Counted from the stretch's first letter, positions 1-6,277 are shown. The stretch: 6,327 nucleotides of DNA from Prevotellaceae bacterium (GCA_022508685.1 JAFLUS010000115.1:1-6327); one strand, 5' to 3'. Numbers and translations: made by a program. Notes: generated by a model not told the origin, from the letters alone.

Positions 1-55
1 TTATGCATACGCCTAAAAACGTTTATGCGCACGCCTGAAAACGTTTATGCATACG
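1..55. repeat. 22-bp-period tandem direct repeat, truncated by window edge
   Basis: Two full units (1-22 and 23-44) and a half unit (45-55) follow each other without a gap. The two full units differ at three positions, all transitions (7 A/G, 8 T/C, 15 A/G). Each unit begins TTATGC; positions 1-11 and 45-55 are identical (TTATGCATACG). Each junction between units contains the palindrome AAACGTTT (17-24 and 39-46). The period is not a multiple of three, so coding repeats are unlikely. The array may continue to the left of the window. Its function is unknown; each unit start is one mismatch from the DnaA-box consensus TTATNCACA. Confidence 0.75.
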
Positions 56-93
56 AGATTTTCCGTTTTGTAAATCACTGAAAATGAGGACGG

Positions 94-134
94 AAAAAGC
101 CGCAAACCAGAACGCATTTCTGATTTGCGGCTTT
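94..134 (-). terminator. Intrinsic terminator of the CoA-transferase gene
   Basis: An 11-bp perfect stem pairs 96-106 with 124-134 (AAAGCCGCAAA with TTTGCGGCTTT). After one C/A mismatch, a further 5 bp pair 108-112 with 118-122, closed by a 5-base loop. Read on the minus strand, the stem is followed by a run of five T (complement of A94-A98). It begins 23 bases past the stop codon of the minus-strand gene ending at 158, the expected place for Rho-independent termination. On the plus strand there is no comparable T run. Confidence 0.85.
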
Positions 135-157
135 CGCGTAATAGATTTCGCAGGCGT

Positions 158-1657
158 TTACTTCACGTAAGCCGCCCAGTTCGTCTTGTGCATGTCGCCT
201 TCGCGCAGGAACGTGTCGTGCATGGCGAGCGCTGCAGAGAGTTTGTGGCACGACTGACCCTTGTCGGCAATCTTGAGATAATCCCACAACAACTCCTTGT
301 AGTCGGGATGCGCACAATTTTCGATGATGGTGTGTGCACGTTCGATAGGGCTCTTGCCGCGCAAGTCTGCCACACCCTGTTCGGTCACGATGACGTTCAC
401 GTCGTGTTCCGTGTGGTCGATGTGCGAGCAGAACGGCACGATGCTGCTAATCATTCCGCCCTTCGCTACCGACGGACACGTAAAGATACTGAGGAATGCG
501 TTGCGTTCGAAGTCGCCACTTCCGCCGATACCGTTCATCATGCGCGTACCGCAGATTTGCGTAGAATTGGCGTGTCCGTAGAGGTCGACCTCGATGGCGG
601 TGTTAATCGCAATCAGACCGAGACGACGGATGACTTCGGGATTGTTGGAAATTTCTGACGGACGCAGCACCAGTTTGTCTTTGAAGAAGTCGATGTCGTC
701 GTAAATGCCTTGCAGATACTCATTGGTAACCGACAGCGAGCAAGTGGACGCCGTCTTCACGCGACCATGGCGCATGAGGTCGACAACGGCATCTTGCAGC
801 ACTTCCGTATAGACGTTGAATGCGGGGATTTCTTCGTTTGAACCCAATGCACCGAGAATGGCGTTCGCCGTGCTGCCCACACCGCTCTGGAACGGCAGGA
901 ATGACGACGGAATGATGCCGCGACGCATGTCTGCCAAGAGGAAATTGGCTACGTTTTCACCGATTTTGTCCGTCACGGGGTCGGCGTCCTTGAACGAGCG
1001 AGCCTCATCGGGCAAGTTGCATTCTACGACACCCACAATCTTCTTCGGGTCAATCTGCAAATAGGTCGTACCGATGCGGTCGCCGGGATGCACGATGGGA
1101 ATTGGCTGACGCTGTGGCGGGTCGAGCGGTTCGTACACGTCGTGGATACCTATCGACTTCGGGCTGTGGAAGGCATTGAGTTCAAGGATAACGCCTTTCT
1201 GTGCCAGACGCGCAGCCGTCGGCGAGATACCACCCGCTGCCGTCAGATAGACTTTGCCGTCGTCTTCGATGGCGCAGACTTCGATAATCGCCCAATCCAC
1301 CTTGCCGAGGAAACCATAGCGCAGTTCCTGCGCCATCTGGCTGAGGTGAATGTCGTTGTAGGCAATTTCGCCATTGTTCACCTTCTTGCGGAAAGACGAG
1401 TTGGTGGTGTACGGAGCGCGATAGCGAATGGCGTTTTCTTCCGCCAGACAGCCGTCGCAACTTGCTCCCGTCGATGCGCCGGTGAAGAGTCCGACTTGGA
1501 ACGGACGACCGGCCTCATGCTCCGCGTGGGCAAGTTTGGCAAGTTCTGCAGTTGTTGCTTTCGGACTGCCGGCAGGCGTAAATCCGCTCAACGCAATGTT
1601 GTCGCCATGCTTAATCAGGGCTGCTGCTTCAGCAGCCGTCATTCGTGTAAATGCCAT
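158..1657 (-). CDS. Acetyl-CoA hydrolase / acetate (succinate) CoA-transferase family protein
   Basis: This 499-residue cytosolic protein belongs to the acetyl-CoA hydrolase/transferase family (Cat1/AarC-like, class I CoA-transferases). The family moves CoA between acetyl-CoA or succinyl-CoA and carboxylic acids through a glutamyl-CoA thioester. The sequence shows the family features in order: an N-terminal segment with ALSGFTPAG (about 22-30); a glycine-rich QSGVGSTANA (257-266); the segment FNVYTEVLQD, whose E285 matches the catalytic glutamate of AarC; and NGIGGSGDF (375-383), the glycine-rich oxyanion/CoA site. VTEQGVADLRG (424-434) is also typical. Length is normal for the family (about 500) and nothing appears broken. 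In Bacteroidales such enzymes usually form acetate while charging succinate with CoA for the succinate-propionate route, but the substrate pair cannot be read from sequence alone. The ATG at 1657 lacks a Shine-Dalgarno sequence, as is common in Bacteroidota. The gene has its own promoter and terminator, so it is probably monocistronic. Confidence 0.93.
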   Translation of the reverse strand: MAFTRMTAAEAAALIKHGDNIALSGFTPAGSPKATTAELAKLAHAEHEAGRPFQVGLFTGASTGASCDGCLAEENAIRYRAPYTTNSSFRKKVNNGEIAYNDIHLSQMAQELRYGFLGKVDWAIIEVCAIEDDGKVYLTAAGGISPTAARLAQKGVILELNAFHSPKSIGIHDVYEPLDPPQRQPIPIVHPGDRIGTTYLQIDPKKIVGVVECNLPDEARSFKDADPVTDKIGENVANFLLADMRRGIIPSSFLPFQSGVGSTANAILGALGSNEEIPAFNVYTEVLQDAVVDLMRHGRVKTASTCSLSVTNEYLQGIYDDIDFFKDKLVLRPSEISNNPEVIRRLGLIAINTAIEVDLYGHANSTQICGTRMMNGIGGSGDFERNAFLSIFTCPSVAKGGMISSIVPFCSHIDHTEHDVNVIVTEQGVADLRGKSPIERAHTIIENCAHPDYKELLWDYLKIADKGQSCHKLSAALAMHDTFLREGDMHKTNWAAYVK

Positions 1658-1689
1658 AAATAATATGAAGTGTTAATGATTTTGCGATG

Positions 1690-1697
1690 CAAAGGTA
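1690..1697 (-). promoter_or_regulatory. Bacteroidota -7 promoter element for the CoA-transferase gene
   Basis: On the minus strand the sequence reads TACCTTTG, an exact match to the Bacteroidota housekeeping -7 consensus TAnnTTTG, 32 bases upstream of the ATG at 1657. A run of nine A lies just upstream (complement of 1701-1709). I see no clear -33 TTTG at the expected distance, so strength is uncertain. The -7 box partly overlaps a short inverted repeat (TTTGC-ATC-GCAAA, 1681-1693). Confidence 0.6.
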
Positions 1698-1725
1698 GTG
1701 TTTTTTTTTCACACTTCGCACATTT

Positions 1726-2388
1726 TTACTGAATTTGTGCGATTTCTGCATCAGCAGTTTCCGCCATCCGCTGCAAAATCAGCACGCTCTCGGGGCCCAT
1801 ATTGAACAGGAGGTCGACAATGCTGAGGTTGGGCAAGAAGCCGTGTTGAGAGGCAAACACCTGATAGTAGGGTACCGACGCAACGGCATGAGTCTGCTCA
1901 AAAACGGCGATTCCATCGGAAAGTTTTGCCGTTTGCGCTGCCGGAACGGGCAAATCGCCTTCGCGTGCACAACCGAACGAAAAAGTGCGATGAATTCGTG
2001 GAAAAATGTCGATGAGTTCGCAGCATTTCTGCATCAGACTCTCGTTGAAATCGAGCAAAAACACATGCTTTTGCTCATAAAGCGGACGAAAATCGTCTTG
2101 ATAGTATTCGAAGAAAGGGCTGTTGCCGTAGGAAGAAACCAATGCCTGCCAATGCTGATGCTGCCAATTTCCGTGATTGCTCAGACGGAAGTCGCGTATC
2201 AACCGACTGCCGTCATCGGGCTTTTCCACAGGCATGGTAAGCCGCAGACGTCCTTGTGGCGAATCGATTTCGCATCGGTTGCGCAGCGTCTGCTTCACAT
2301 AACTTTCCCATTGCTCCACGCAGATGCCTTCGCGCAGAATATGCACAAAATAGGTAATGGGCGGCAGGTAGGCGGTAGGGACAATCAT
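1726..2388 (-). CDS. WbqC-like family protein
   Basis: This 220-residue soluble protein resembles the WbqC-like family (PF08889), named after a gene of an O-antigen locus and without an established biochemical role. Visible family-type segments are the N-terminal IVPTAYLPPITYF (2-14), W-x9-NR-x-I (27-41), NWQHQHWQAL followed by YGNSPFFEYY (74-96), and the C-terminal YYQVF...GFLPNLSIVDLLFNMGPES (174-201). There is no signal peptide or membrane segment. The reading frame stays open to a TTG codon at 2424, one base after lepB ends, but I chose the ATG at 2388: it puts the conserved TAYLPP motif right at the N-terminus, as in relatives, and avoids a rare start. It follows lepB by 37 bases on the same strand, suggesting cotranscription with dapB-lepB. 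From memory, this neighbourhood is conserved in Bacteroidales, which hints at an envelope-related role; that is inference. Confidence 0.85.
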   Translation of the reverse strand: MIVPTAYLPPITYFVHILREGICVEQWESYVKQTLRNRCEIDSPQGRLRLTMPVEKPDDGSRLIRDFRLSNHGNWQHQHWQALVSSYGNSPFFEYYQDDFRPLYEQKHVFLLDFNESLMQKCCELIDIFPRIHRTFSFGCAREGDLPVPAAQTAKLSDGIAVFEQTHAVASVPYYQVFASQHGFLPNLSIVDLLFNMGPESVLILQRMAETADAEIAQIQ

Positions 2389-2425
2389 AGTCGAAACACA
2401 GGGTGCAGACGACGGATGCGGCAAC

Positions 2426-3925
2426 CTACTTAATATTCCCTACATATTTGAACAGACGGCTCCAGCGGATGCCCGACGACTTCGGGTTCAAGTCTTCGGA
2501 TACACTCAGCCAAATCAGCAGTGGCTTGCCCACGATGTGGTCTTCGGGTACGAAGCCCCAATAGCGCGAATCGGCAGAATTGTGGCGGTTGTCACCCATC
2601 ATCCAGTAGTAGTCCATCTTAAAGGTATAACTGTCTGCCACCTTGCCGTTGATGTAGATGTTGCCGTTGCGCACGTCGAGCGTGTTGCCTTCGTAAGCCC
2701 TAATCGGACGTTCGTAGATGGCGATGTTCTCCATCGTGAGCGGAATGGTCTGACCTTTCTTCGGAATCAGTATGGGGCCGTAGTTGTCGCGCGTCCATCC
2801 GTAATCGTGGTCAAGCGGATAGAGGCGGCCGAAGTAGCCGTCCTTGATTTCGACGATGCTGTCGATGAGTGCCGTCATTTGTTCGAGCGCGGCCTTCGCT
2901 TGGAAAGTCAGCGGCATGCCGTTGTATTCGTCGAAAAGGTGGTCGCGGTCTTCGTCGCTGATGCCCAGTTCGGCACAGATGTCGTCGGTAAGGATTTGGT
3001 TGCCCTTCGTGTAGACGCGGTAATTGAATTGCACCAACTCGGGTTGCGCCTGAGGTTTGCCGTCGACGTAGATGACCTTGTCCTTGATTTCCAACATCTG
3101 TCCGGGCAGACCGACACAACGCTTCACATAGTTTTCGCGGCGGTCGACAGGGCGCGTGATGATATCGCCATACTGAAAGCGGTTTGCCGTTACATAACTC
3201 TTACCCATTGCGTAGATGCGTTCATATTGACGCATCTGCTGCTCGGTGGAAAGGTCGGCAGGATTTTCGAACGACACACCCGTCGCAGCAGCCACTTCGA
3301 GACCGCGTTCGTAGCAGTGTTCGTAGAGGTCGTAAGGGAAGTTCACCGCCACGGTGTCGCCGGCAGGATAGTTGAACACCACGATGTCGCCCAACTGCAC
3401 GTTGCCCAAACCTTTCACGCGACGATATTCCCATTGCGGCCATTCGATGTAGGATTTGCAGTTGAACAGCGGCAACGTGTGCTGCGTCAGCGGCATCGTC
3501 AGCGGCGTCTGCGGGATGCGTGGCCCGTAACTCAGTTTCGACACCAACAGGTAATCGCCCGTCAACATCGTCTTTTCCAACGACGAAGAGGGGATTTTAT
3601 AGTTCTGAAAGAAGAAATTGTGGACGAAATATACCGCAACCAATGCAAAGACAATGGCGTCGACCCAACTCATGATGGTGCGTGGCACGGTGTCGAGTTC
3701 TTTCCACCACGTCCATTTGATTTTCTTCGTGATGTAGGCATCGAAGATGAAAGGCACGACCAACAGTCCCCACCAACTCTTCACCCACAGCAGGAACAGG
3801 AGATAGAGCGTCGTCACGATGCCGAACTTTACCCATTTCACCCATGGCGCTTGCGGTTTTTCCTCAGCCTTATGCTTTTTTGTCCGTATTTTCGAATAGT
3901 CTGGTTTGCTTGAAAAGAATCCCAT
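2426..3925 (-). CDS. lepB: Signal peptidase I (long Bacteroidota type)
   Basis: This inner-membrane serine protease (S26 family) cleaves signal peptides from Sec/Tat-exported proteins. The 499-residue sequence shows hydrophobic segments at about 33-66 and 86-106. They are followed by IPSSSLEKTM (111-120), where S115 aligns with the catalytic Ser; LGDIVVFNYP (178-187, box C); NYVKRCVGLPG (265-275), where K268 is the general-base Lys; and GDNRHNSADSRYWG (444-457, box E). All catalytic elements are therefore present. The protein is much longer than E. coli LepB (about 324 residues). The extra length sits between box C and the Lys motif (about 188-260) and between the Lys motif and box E (about 290-410). 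Long LepB forms are known in Bacteroidota. The residue after the catalytic Ser is Leu instead of the common Met. The ATG at 3925 gives a complete N-terminus, with a basic cytosolic tail before the first membrane segment. It lies 27 bases downstream of dapB, consistent with an operon. Confidence 0.96.
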   Translation of the reverse strand: MGFFSSKPDYSKIRTKKHKAEEKPQAPWVKWVKFGIVTTLYLLFLLWVKSWWGLLVVPFIFDAYITKKIKWTWWKELDTVPRTIMSWVDAIVFALVAVYFVHNFFFQNYKIPSSSLEKTMLTGDYLLVSKLSYGPRIPQTPLTMPLTQHTLPLFNCKSYIEWPQWEYRRVKGLGNVQLGDIVVFNYPAGDTVAVNFPYDLYEHCYERGLEVAAATGVSFENPADLSTEQQMRQYERIYAMGKSYVTANRFQYGDIITRPVDRRENYVKRCVGLPGQMLEIKDKVIYVDGKPQAQPELVQFNYRVYTKGNQILTDDICAELGISDEDRDHLFDEYNGMPLTFQAKAALEQMTALIDSIVEIKDGYFGRLYPLDHDYGWTRDNYGPILIPKKGQTIPLTMENIAIYERPIRAYEGNTLDVRNGNIYINGKVADSYTFKMDYYWMMGDNRHNSADSRYWGFVPEDHIVGKPLLIWLSVSEDLNPKSSGIRWSRLFKYVGNIK

Positions 3926-3952
3926 TTTCGGTGATGTAATTAAATGATGATA

Positions 3953-4708
3953 TTAGAATGGAAACAAATCGTCGGTGGTCAGCAACCCTTCGTGGCTGCA
4001 GGTGTATTCGGCAGCCAACACGGCACCGAGGGCAAAGCCGCGACGCGAATGGGCGTCATGCGTAATGGAGATGCAGTCGGCTTCCGAATCGTAGGCAATC
4101 GTGTGGATGCCCGGCACTTCGTCGCGGCGGATGCTGTCAATCGCCAGTTCCTGTGGCGTCGGCACGTGTTCCGTCAGCACCGTTCCGTCGGGCTGCGTCA
4201 GTTGTCCCAACGTCCACGACTGCTTGCGGTCGAGTTCGCCCAGCACCTGCTCTGCCAACGTAATGGCCGTTCCGCTCGGGTGGTCTGCCTTGTGGATGTG
4301 GTGGGTTTCCTCCATCTTGACGTCGTATTGGGGAAAACCATTCATAATGCGTGCCAAATACTTGTTCACGGCAGAGAATATCGCCATGCCCACGCTGAAG
4401 TTCGATGCCCAGAACAACGTCTTTCCGCCTTCCGTACACGCCCGACGCACGTCGTCGCCATGTTCGTTGAGCCATCCCGTCGAACCCGACACCACTTTCA
4501 CGCCCTGCTCCCACGCCTTCAGATAGTTGCCATACGCCACCTGCGGCGCAGTGAACTCGATGGCGACGTCTGCCGAGCGGAAAGCATCGGTATCAAAATC
4601 CTGCAGATTGTCCACATCGATGATGCAGACGATTTCGTGACCGCGGCTACGCGCAATCTCCTCAATCATCCTGCCCATCTTGCCATATCCAATGATTGCT
4701 ACTTTCAT
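3953..4708 (-). CDS. dapB: 4-hydroxy-tetrahydrodipicolinate reductase
   Basis: DapB reduces 4-hydroxy-tetrahydrodipicolinate to tetrahydrodipicolinate with NAD(P)H, a cytosolic step of the lysine/diaminopimelate pathway that feeds peptidoglycan. The 251-residue sequence opens with a Rossmann dinucleotide-binding motif, VAIIGYGKMGRM (3-14). It continues with EFTAP (51-55), SGSTGW (74-79), NFSVGM (103-108) and the substrate/catalytic signature EETHHIHKADHPSGTA (133-148). There H136, H137 and K140 correspond to E. coli H159, H160 and K163. Length is typical of the short Bacteroidota form (E. coli has 273). The frame is open to a GTG at 4732, but the ATG at 4708 is preferred: it has a good AAGGA ribosome binding site and places the Rossmann motif at residue 3. 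It is the first gene of the probable dapB-lepB-wbqC operon. Confidence 0.96.
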   Translation of the reverse strand: MKVAIIGYGKMGRMIEEIARSRGHEIVCIIDVDNLQDFDTDAFRSADVAIEFTAPQVAYGNYLKAWEQGVKVVSGSTGWLNEHGDDVRRACTEGGKTLFWASNFSVGMAIFSAVNKYLARIMNGFPQYDVKMEETHHIHKADHPSGTAITLAEQVLGELDRKQSWTLGQLTQPDGTVLTEHVPTPQELAIDSIRRDEVPGIHTIAYDSEADCISITHDAHSRRGFALGAVLAAEYTCSHEGLLTTDDLFPF

Positions 4709-4715
4709 CGTGTTG

Positions 4716-4720
4716 TCCTT
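4716..4720 (-). promoter_or_regulatory. Ribosome binding site of dapB
   Basis: AAGGA on the minus strand lies 7 bases before the ATG at 4708. It is the only convincing Shine-Dalgarno sequence ahead of a complete gene in this window, and it decides the start: the GTG at 4732 would lie upstream of it. Confidence 0.7.
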
Positions 4721-4742
4721 CTTTTTGACCACATTTTCGTTG

Positions 4743-4750
4743 CAAAGTTA
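4743..4750 (-). promoter_or_regulatory. Bacteroidota -7 promoter element for dapB-lepB-wbqC
   Basis: The minus strand reads TAACTTTG, matching the Bacteroidota -7 consensus TAnnTTTG, 34 bases ahead of the dapB ATG at 4708. Transcription would begin a few bases downstream and leave a short leader of about 30 bases containing the AAGGA site. No exact -33 TTTG is evident. It is likely to drive the whole three-gene cluster. Confidence 0.62.
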
Positions 4751-4803
4751 CATCTTTTTCGCCGAAAATGCAGTCTGAATCTGCGAAAATCCGTAGAAAT
4801 CAG

Positions 4804-4811
4804 TATATTTG
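4804..4811 (+). promoter_or_regulatory. Bacteroidota -7 promoter element for the DUF2851 gene
   Basis: TATATTTG on the plus strand matches the consensus TAnnTTTG and lies 43 bases before the ATG at 4855. It falls downstream of the earlier in-frame ATG at 4768, so use of this promoter excludes that start. It is back to back with the dapB promoter, with about 53 bases between the two -7 boxes. No clear -33 TTTG is seen. Confidence 0.58.
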
Positions 4812-4854
4812 CAACGCATTTTCACCTTTGCCCACATTTTTTCAACCTTTTTCA

Positions 4855-6198
4855 ATGGAACATCTGCTGCACTACGTTTGGAAACATAAACTATTGCCGT
4901 TGCGCGAGTTGCACACCACCGACGGACGCCTCGTCGAAGTCATCCACCCCGGACTGCACAACCGCGATGCAGGCCCCGACTTTTTCAACGCCAAAGTCAA
5001 AATCGGCGGGCAACTATGGGTGGGCAACGTAGAAATACATCTGCGCTCCTCCGACTGGTTCCGCCACCGTCACGACACGAACGCCGCCTACGACAACGTC
5101 ATTCTCCACGTTGTGGAAACCGCCGACGCCGACATTTCCTACCCGCATCGTCCGCAACAGGCAATTCCGCAACTCGAACTGCCCATTCCCGACGTCGTGC
5201 GGCAACGCTACGCCGCCCTCACCGCCAACGACACACTCCCCTATTGCCGCGACATCGTCGCCCGACAACCGCGCCTCACCATCCACAGTTGGCTCTCCGC
5301 ACTTCAAGTGGAACGGCTCGAGCAACGCACCCGCCAACTGATGGAACGGCACGAACGCTGCGACCGAAACTGGGAACACACGCTCTTCGTCACCCTCGCC
5401 CGCAACTTCGGATTTGGCATCAACGGCGCAGCACTCGAGCAATGGGCACGCTCCATTCCCCTCACCGCCGTAGCGAAACACCGCGACGACCTGTTTCAAA
5501 TCGAAGCCATATTCTTCGGACAGAGCGGATTGCTCGATACCACCGAAAAATCGCACAAAAACGGCGAATCCACCGATAAAATCAACATGGCAGACCCCTA
5601 CGTCGCCCGCCTGAAAAAGGAATACGCCTATCTGCGCCACAAATTTGAGATTTTCCCGATGGATTCGACCATTTTTCGCTTTGCCCGCATCCGTCCGCAA
5701 AACTTTCCGCACATCCGCATCGCCCAGTTGGCAATGCTCCACTACGAACAACGCGCCACCTTCTCGCGCCTCATTTCTGCCGAATCCATCGAAGAAATCC
5801 GGTCGTTGTTCGACGTCAGCGTCAGCCCGTTCTGGCAGACCCACTTCACGTTTTCATCGGCAGAATCGCGTCCGTCGAAACGACAACTTTCCGACCGCTC
5901 AAAAGACTTGCTCATCATCAACAGCATCGCCCCGCTCCTCTTCGCCTACGGGCGCTACAAGGGCGATGAAACCCTCTGCGAACGAGCCTTCCACCTGCTC
6001 GAACAAGTCGAACCCGAACAAAACAACGTCACCCGCACATGGGCGAACGCCGGCATCGACTGCGAATCGGCAGCCGACTCGCAAGCCCTCATCCAACTCA
6101 CCCGCAACTACTGCGAACCCCGCGACTGCCTCCGTTGCCGCTTCGGCCACGAATACATCCGTCGGCATCCCGACTTTCTGCACGAGGCAGATGAATAG
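4855..6198 (+). CDS. DUF2851 family protein of unknown function
   Basis: The 447-residue predicted soluble protein resembles the DUF2851 family (PF11013), common in Bacteroidota and without a proven function. The N-terminal part carries the family-type signature: MEHLLHYVWKHKLLPL (1-16), VEVIHPGLHNRDAGPDFFNA (27-46), WVGNVEIHLRSSDWFRH (55-71) and YDNVILHVVE (79-88). A helical region follows with HSWLSALQVERLEQRTR (144-160). A polar linker lies at about 228-247. The C-terminus has a cysteine cluster, C420-x4-C425-x2-C428. There is no signal peptide or membrane segment. An in-frame ATG at 4768 would add 29 residues, but the family N-terminus and the promoter at 4804-4811 favour 4855. It has no visible Shine-Dalgarno sequence. 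It diverges from dapB and converges on the gene entering from the right, so it appears to be a single-gene unit. The spacing of E28, D42, E60 and H62 recalls a PD-(D/E)XK-type core; this is speculation. Confidence 0.88.
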   Translation: MEHLLHYVWKHKLLPLRELHTTDGRLVEVIHPGLHNRDAGPDFFNAKVKIGGQLWVGNVEIHLRSSDWFRHRHDTNAAYDNVILHVVETADADISYPHRPQQAIPQLELPIPDVVRQRYAALTANDTLPYCRDIVARQPRLTIHSWLSALQVERLEQRTRQLMERHERCDRNWEHTLFVTLARNFGFGINGAALEQWARSIPLTAVAKHRDDLFQIEAIFFGQSGLLDTTEKSHKNGESTDKINMADPYVARLKKEYAYLRHKFEIFPMDSTIFRFARIRPQNFPHIRIAQLAMLHYEQRATFSRLISAESIEEIRSLFDVSVSPFWQTHFTFSSAESRPSKRQLSDRSKDLLIINSIAPLLFAYGRYKGDETLCERAFHLLEQVEPEQNNVTRTWANAGIDCESAADSQALIQLTRNYCEPRDCLRCRFGHEYIRRHPDFLHEADE

Positions 6199-6217
6199 AA
6201 AAAGTAACGGATTAAGC

Positions 6218-6262
6218 AAAAAAACGGCTGCAAATGCTTCAATGAAACATTTGCAGCCGTTT
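6218..6262 (-). terminator. Strong intrinsic terminator between convergent genes
   Basis: A perfect 15-bp stem pairs 6222-6236 with 6248-6262 (AAACGGCTGCAAATG and its complement) around an 11-base loop. On the minus strand it runs into seven T (complement of A6218-A6224), so it is a textbook terminator for the gene whose stop is at 6278-6280, 15 bases away. On the plus strand it lies 23 bases after the DUF2851 stop but is followed only by TTTGCTAT, so it may terminate that gene less efficiently. Confidence 0.88.
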
Positions 6263-6277
6263 GCTATGGATACGCCG

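Noticed and set aside
1..55. The left-edge repeat as a CRISPR array
   Set aside because: The 22-bp units are directly adjacent with no unique spacers, and no cas gene is visible.
1..81. A short open plus-strand frame from the left edge to a TGA at 79-81, as the end of a gene entering the window
   Set aside because: It runs through a tandem repeat whose period is not a multiple of three, and no terminator or recognisable C-terminus supports coding.
125..658. Plus-strand open frames (125-658, 1088-1663 and others) opposite the CoA-transferase gene
   Set aside because: They are shadows of a gene with a clear catalytic signature. The first also begins within the terminator hairpin.
2389..2424. 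Extended N-terminus of the WbqC-like protein from a TTG at 2424
   Set aside because: TTG is a weak start, no ribosome binding site precedes it, and the added 12 residues lie before the conserved N-terminal motif of the family. The ATG at 2388 is better.
1735..2433. A 232-codon plus-strand frame opposite the WbqC-like gene
   Set aside because: It mirrors the WbqC-like gene almost exactly. The minus-strand product has family motifs and fits the operon, while the plus-strand product has none.
2537..3913. A 458-codon open frame on the plus strand opposite lepB
   Set aside because: It lies entirely inside lepB, whose catalytic motifs are unmistakable. The translation is Val/Arg/His-rich with no recognisable domain, as expected for an antisense shadow of GC-rich codons.
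4709..4732. Extended N-terminus of DapB from a GTG at 4732
   Set aside because: It would start upstream of the AAGGA ribosome binding site serving the ATG at 4708, and the extra residues precede the Rossmann motif that normally begins the protein.
4823..4830. CACCTTTG as a second -7 element ahead of the DUF2851 gene
   Set aside because: The first base deviates from TAnnTTTG, and a full match lies 19 bases upstream.
4768..4854. Extended N-terminus of the DUF2851 protein from an ATG at 4768
   Set aside because: The -7 promoter element at 4804-4811 lies downstream of it, and the family N-terminus matches the start at 4855.
5014..5844. A 276-codon open frame on the minus strand opposite the DUF2851 gene
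   Set aside because: The plus-strand frame matches a known family from end to end. The antisense product is Gly/Val/Glu-rich without motifs and there is no promoter or spacing to support it.
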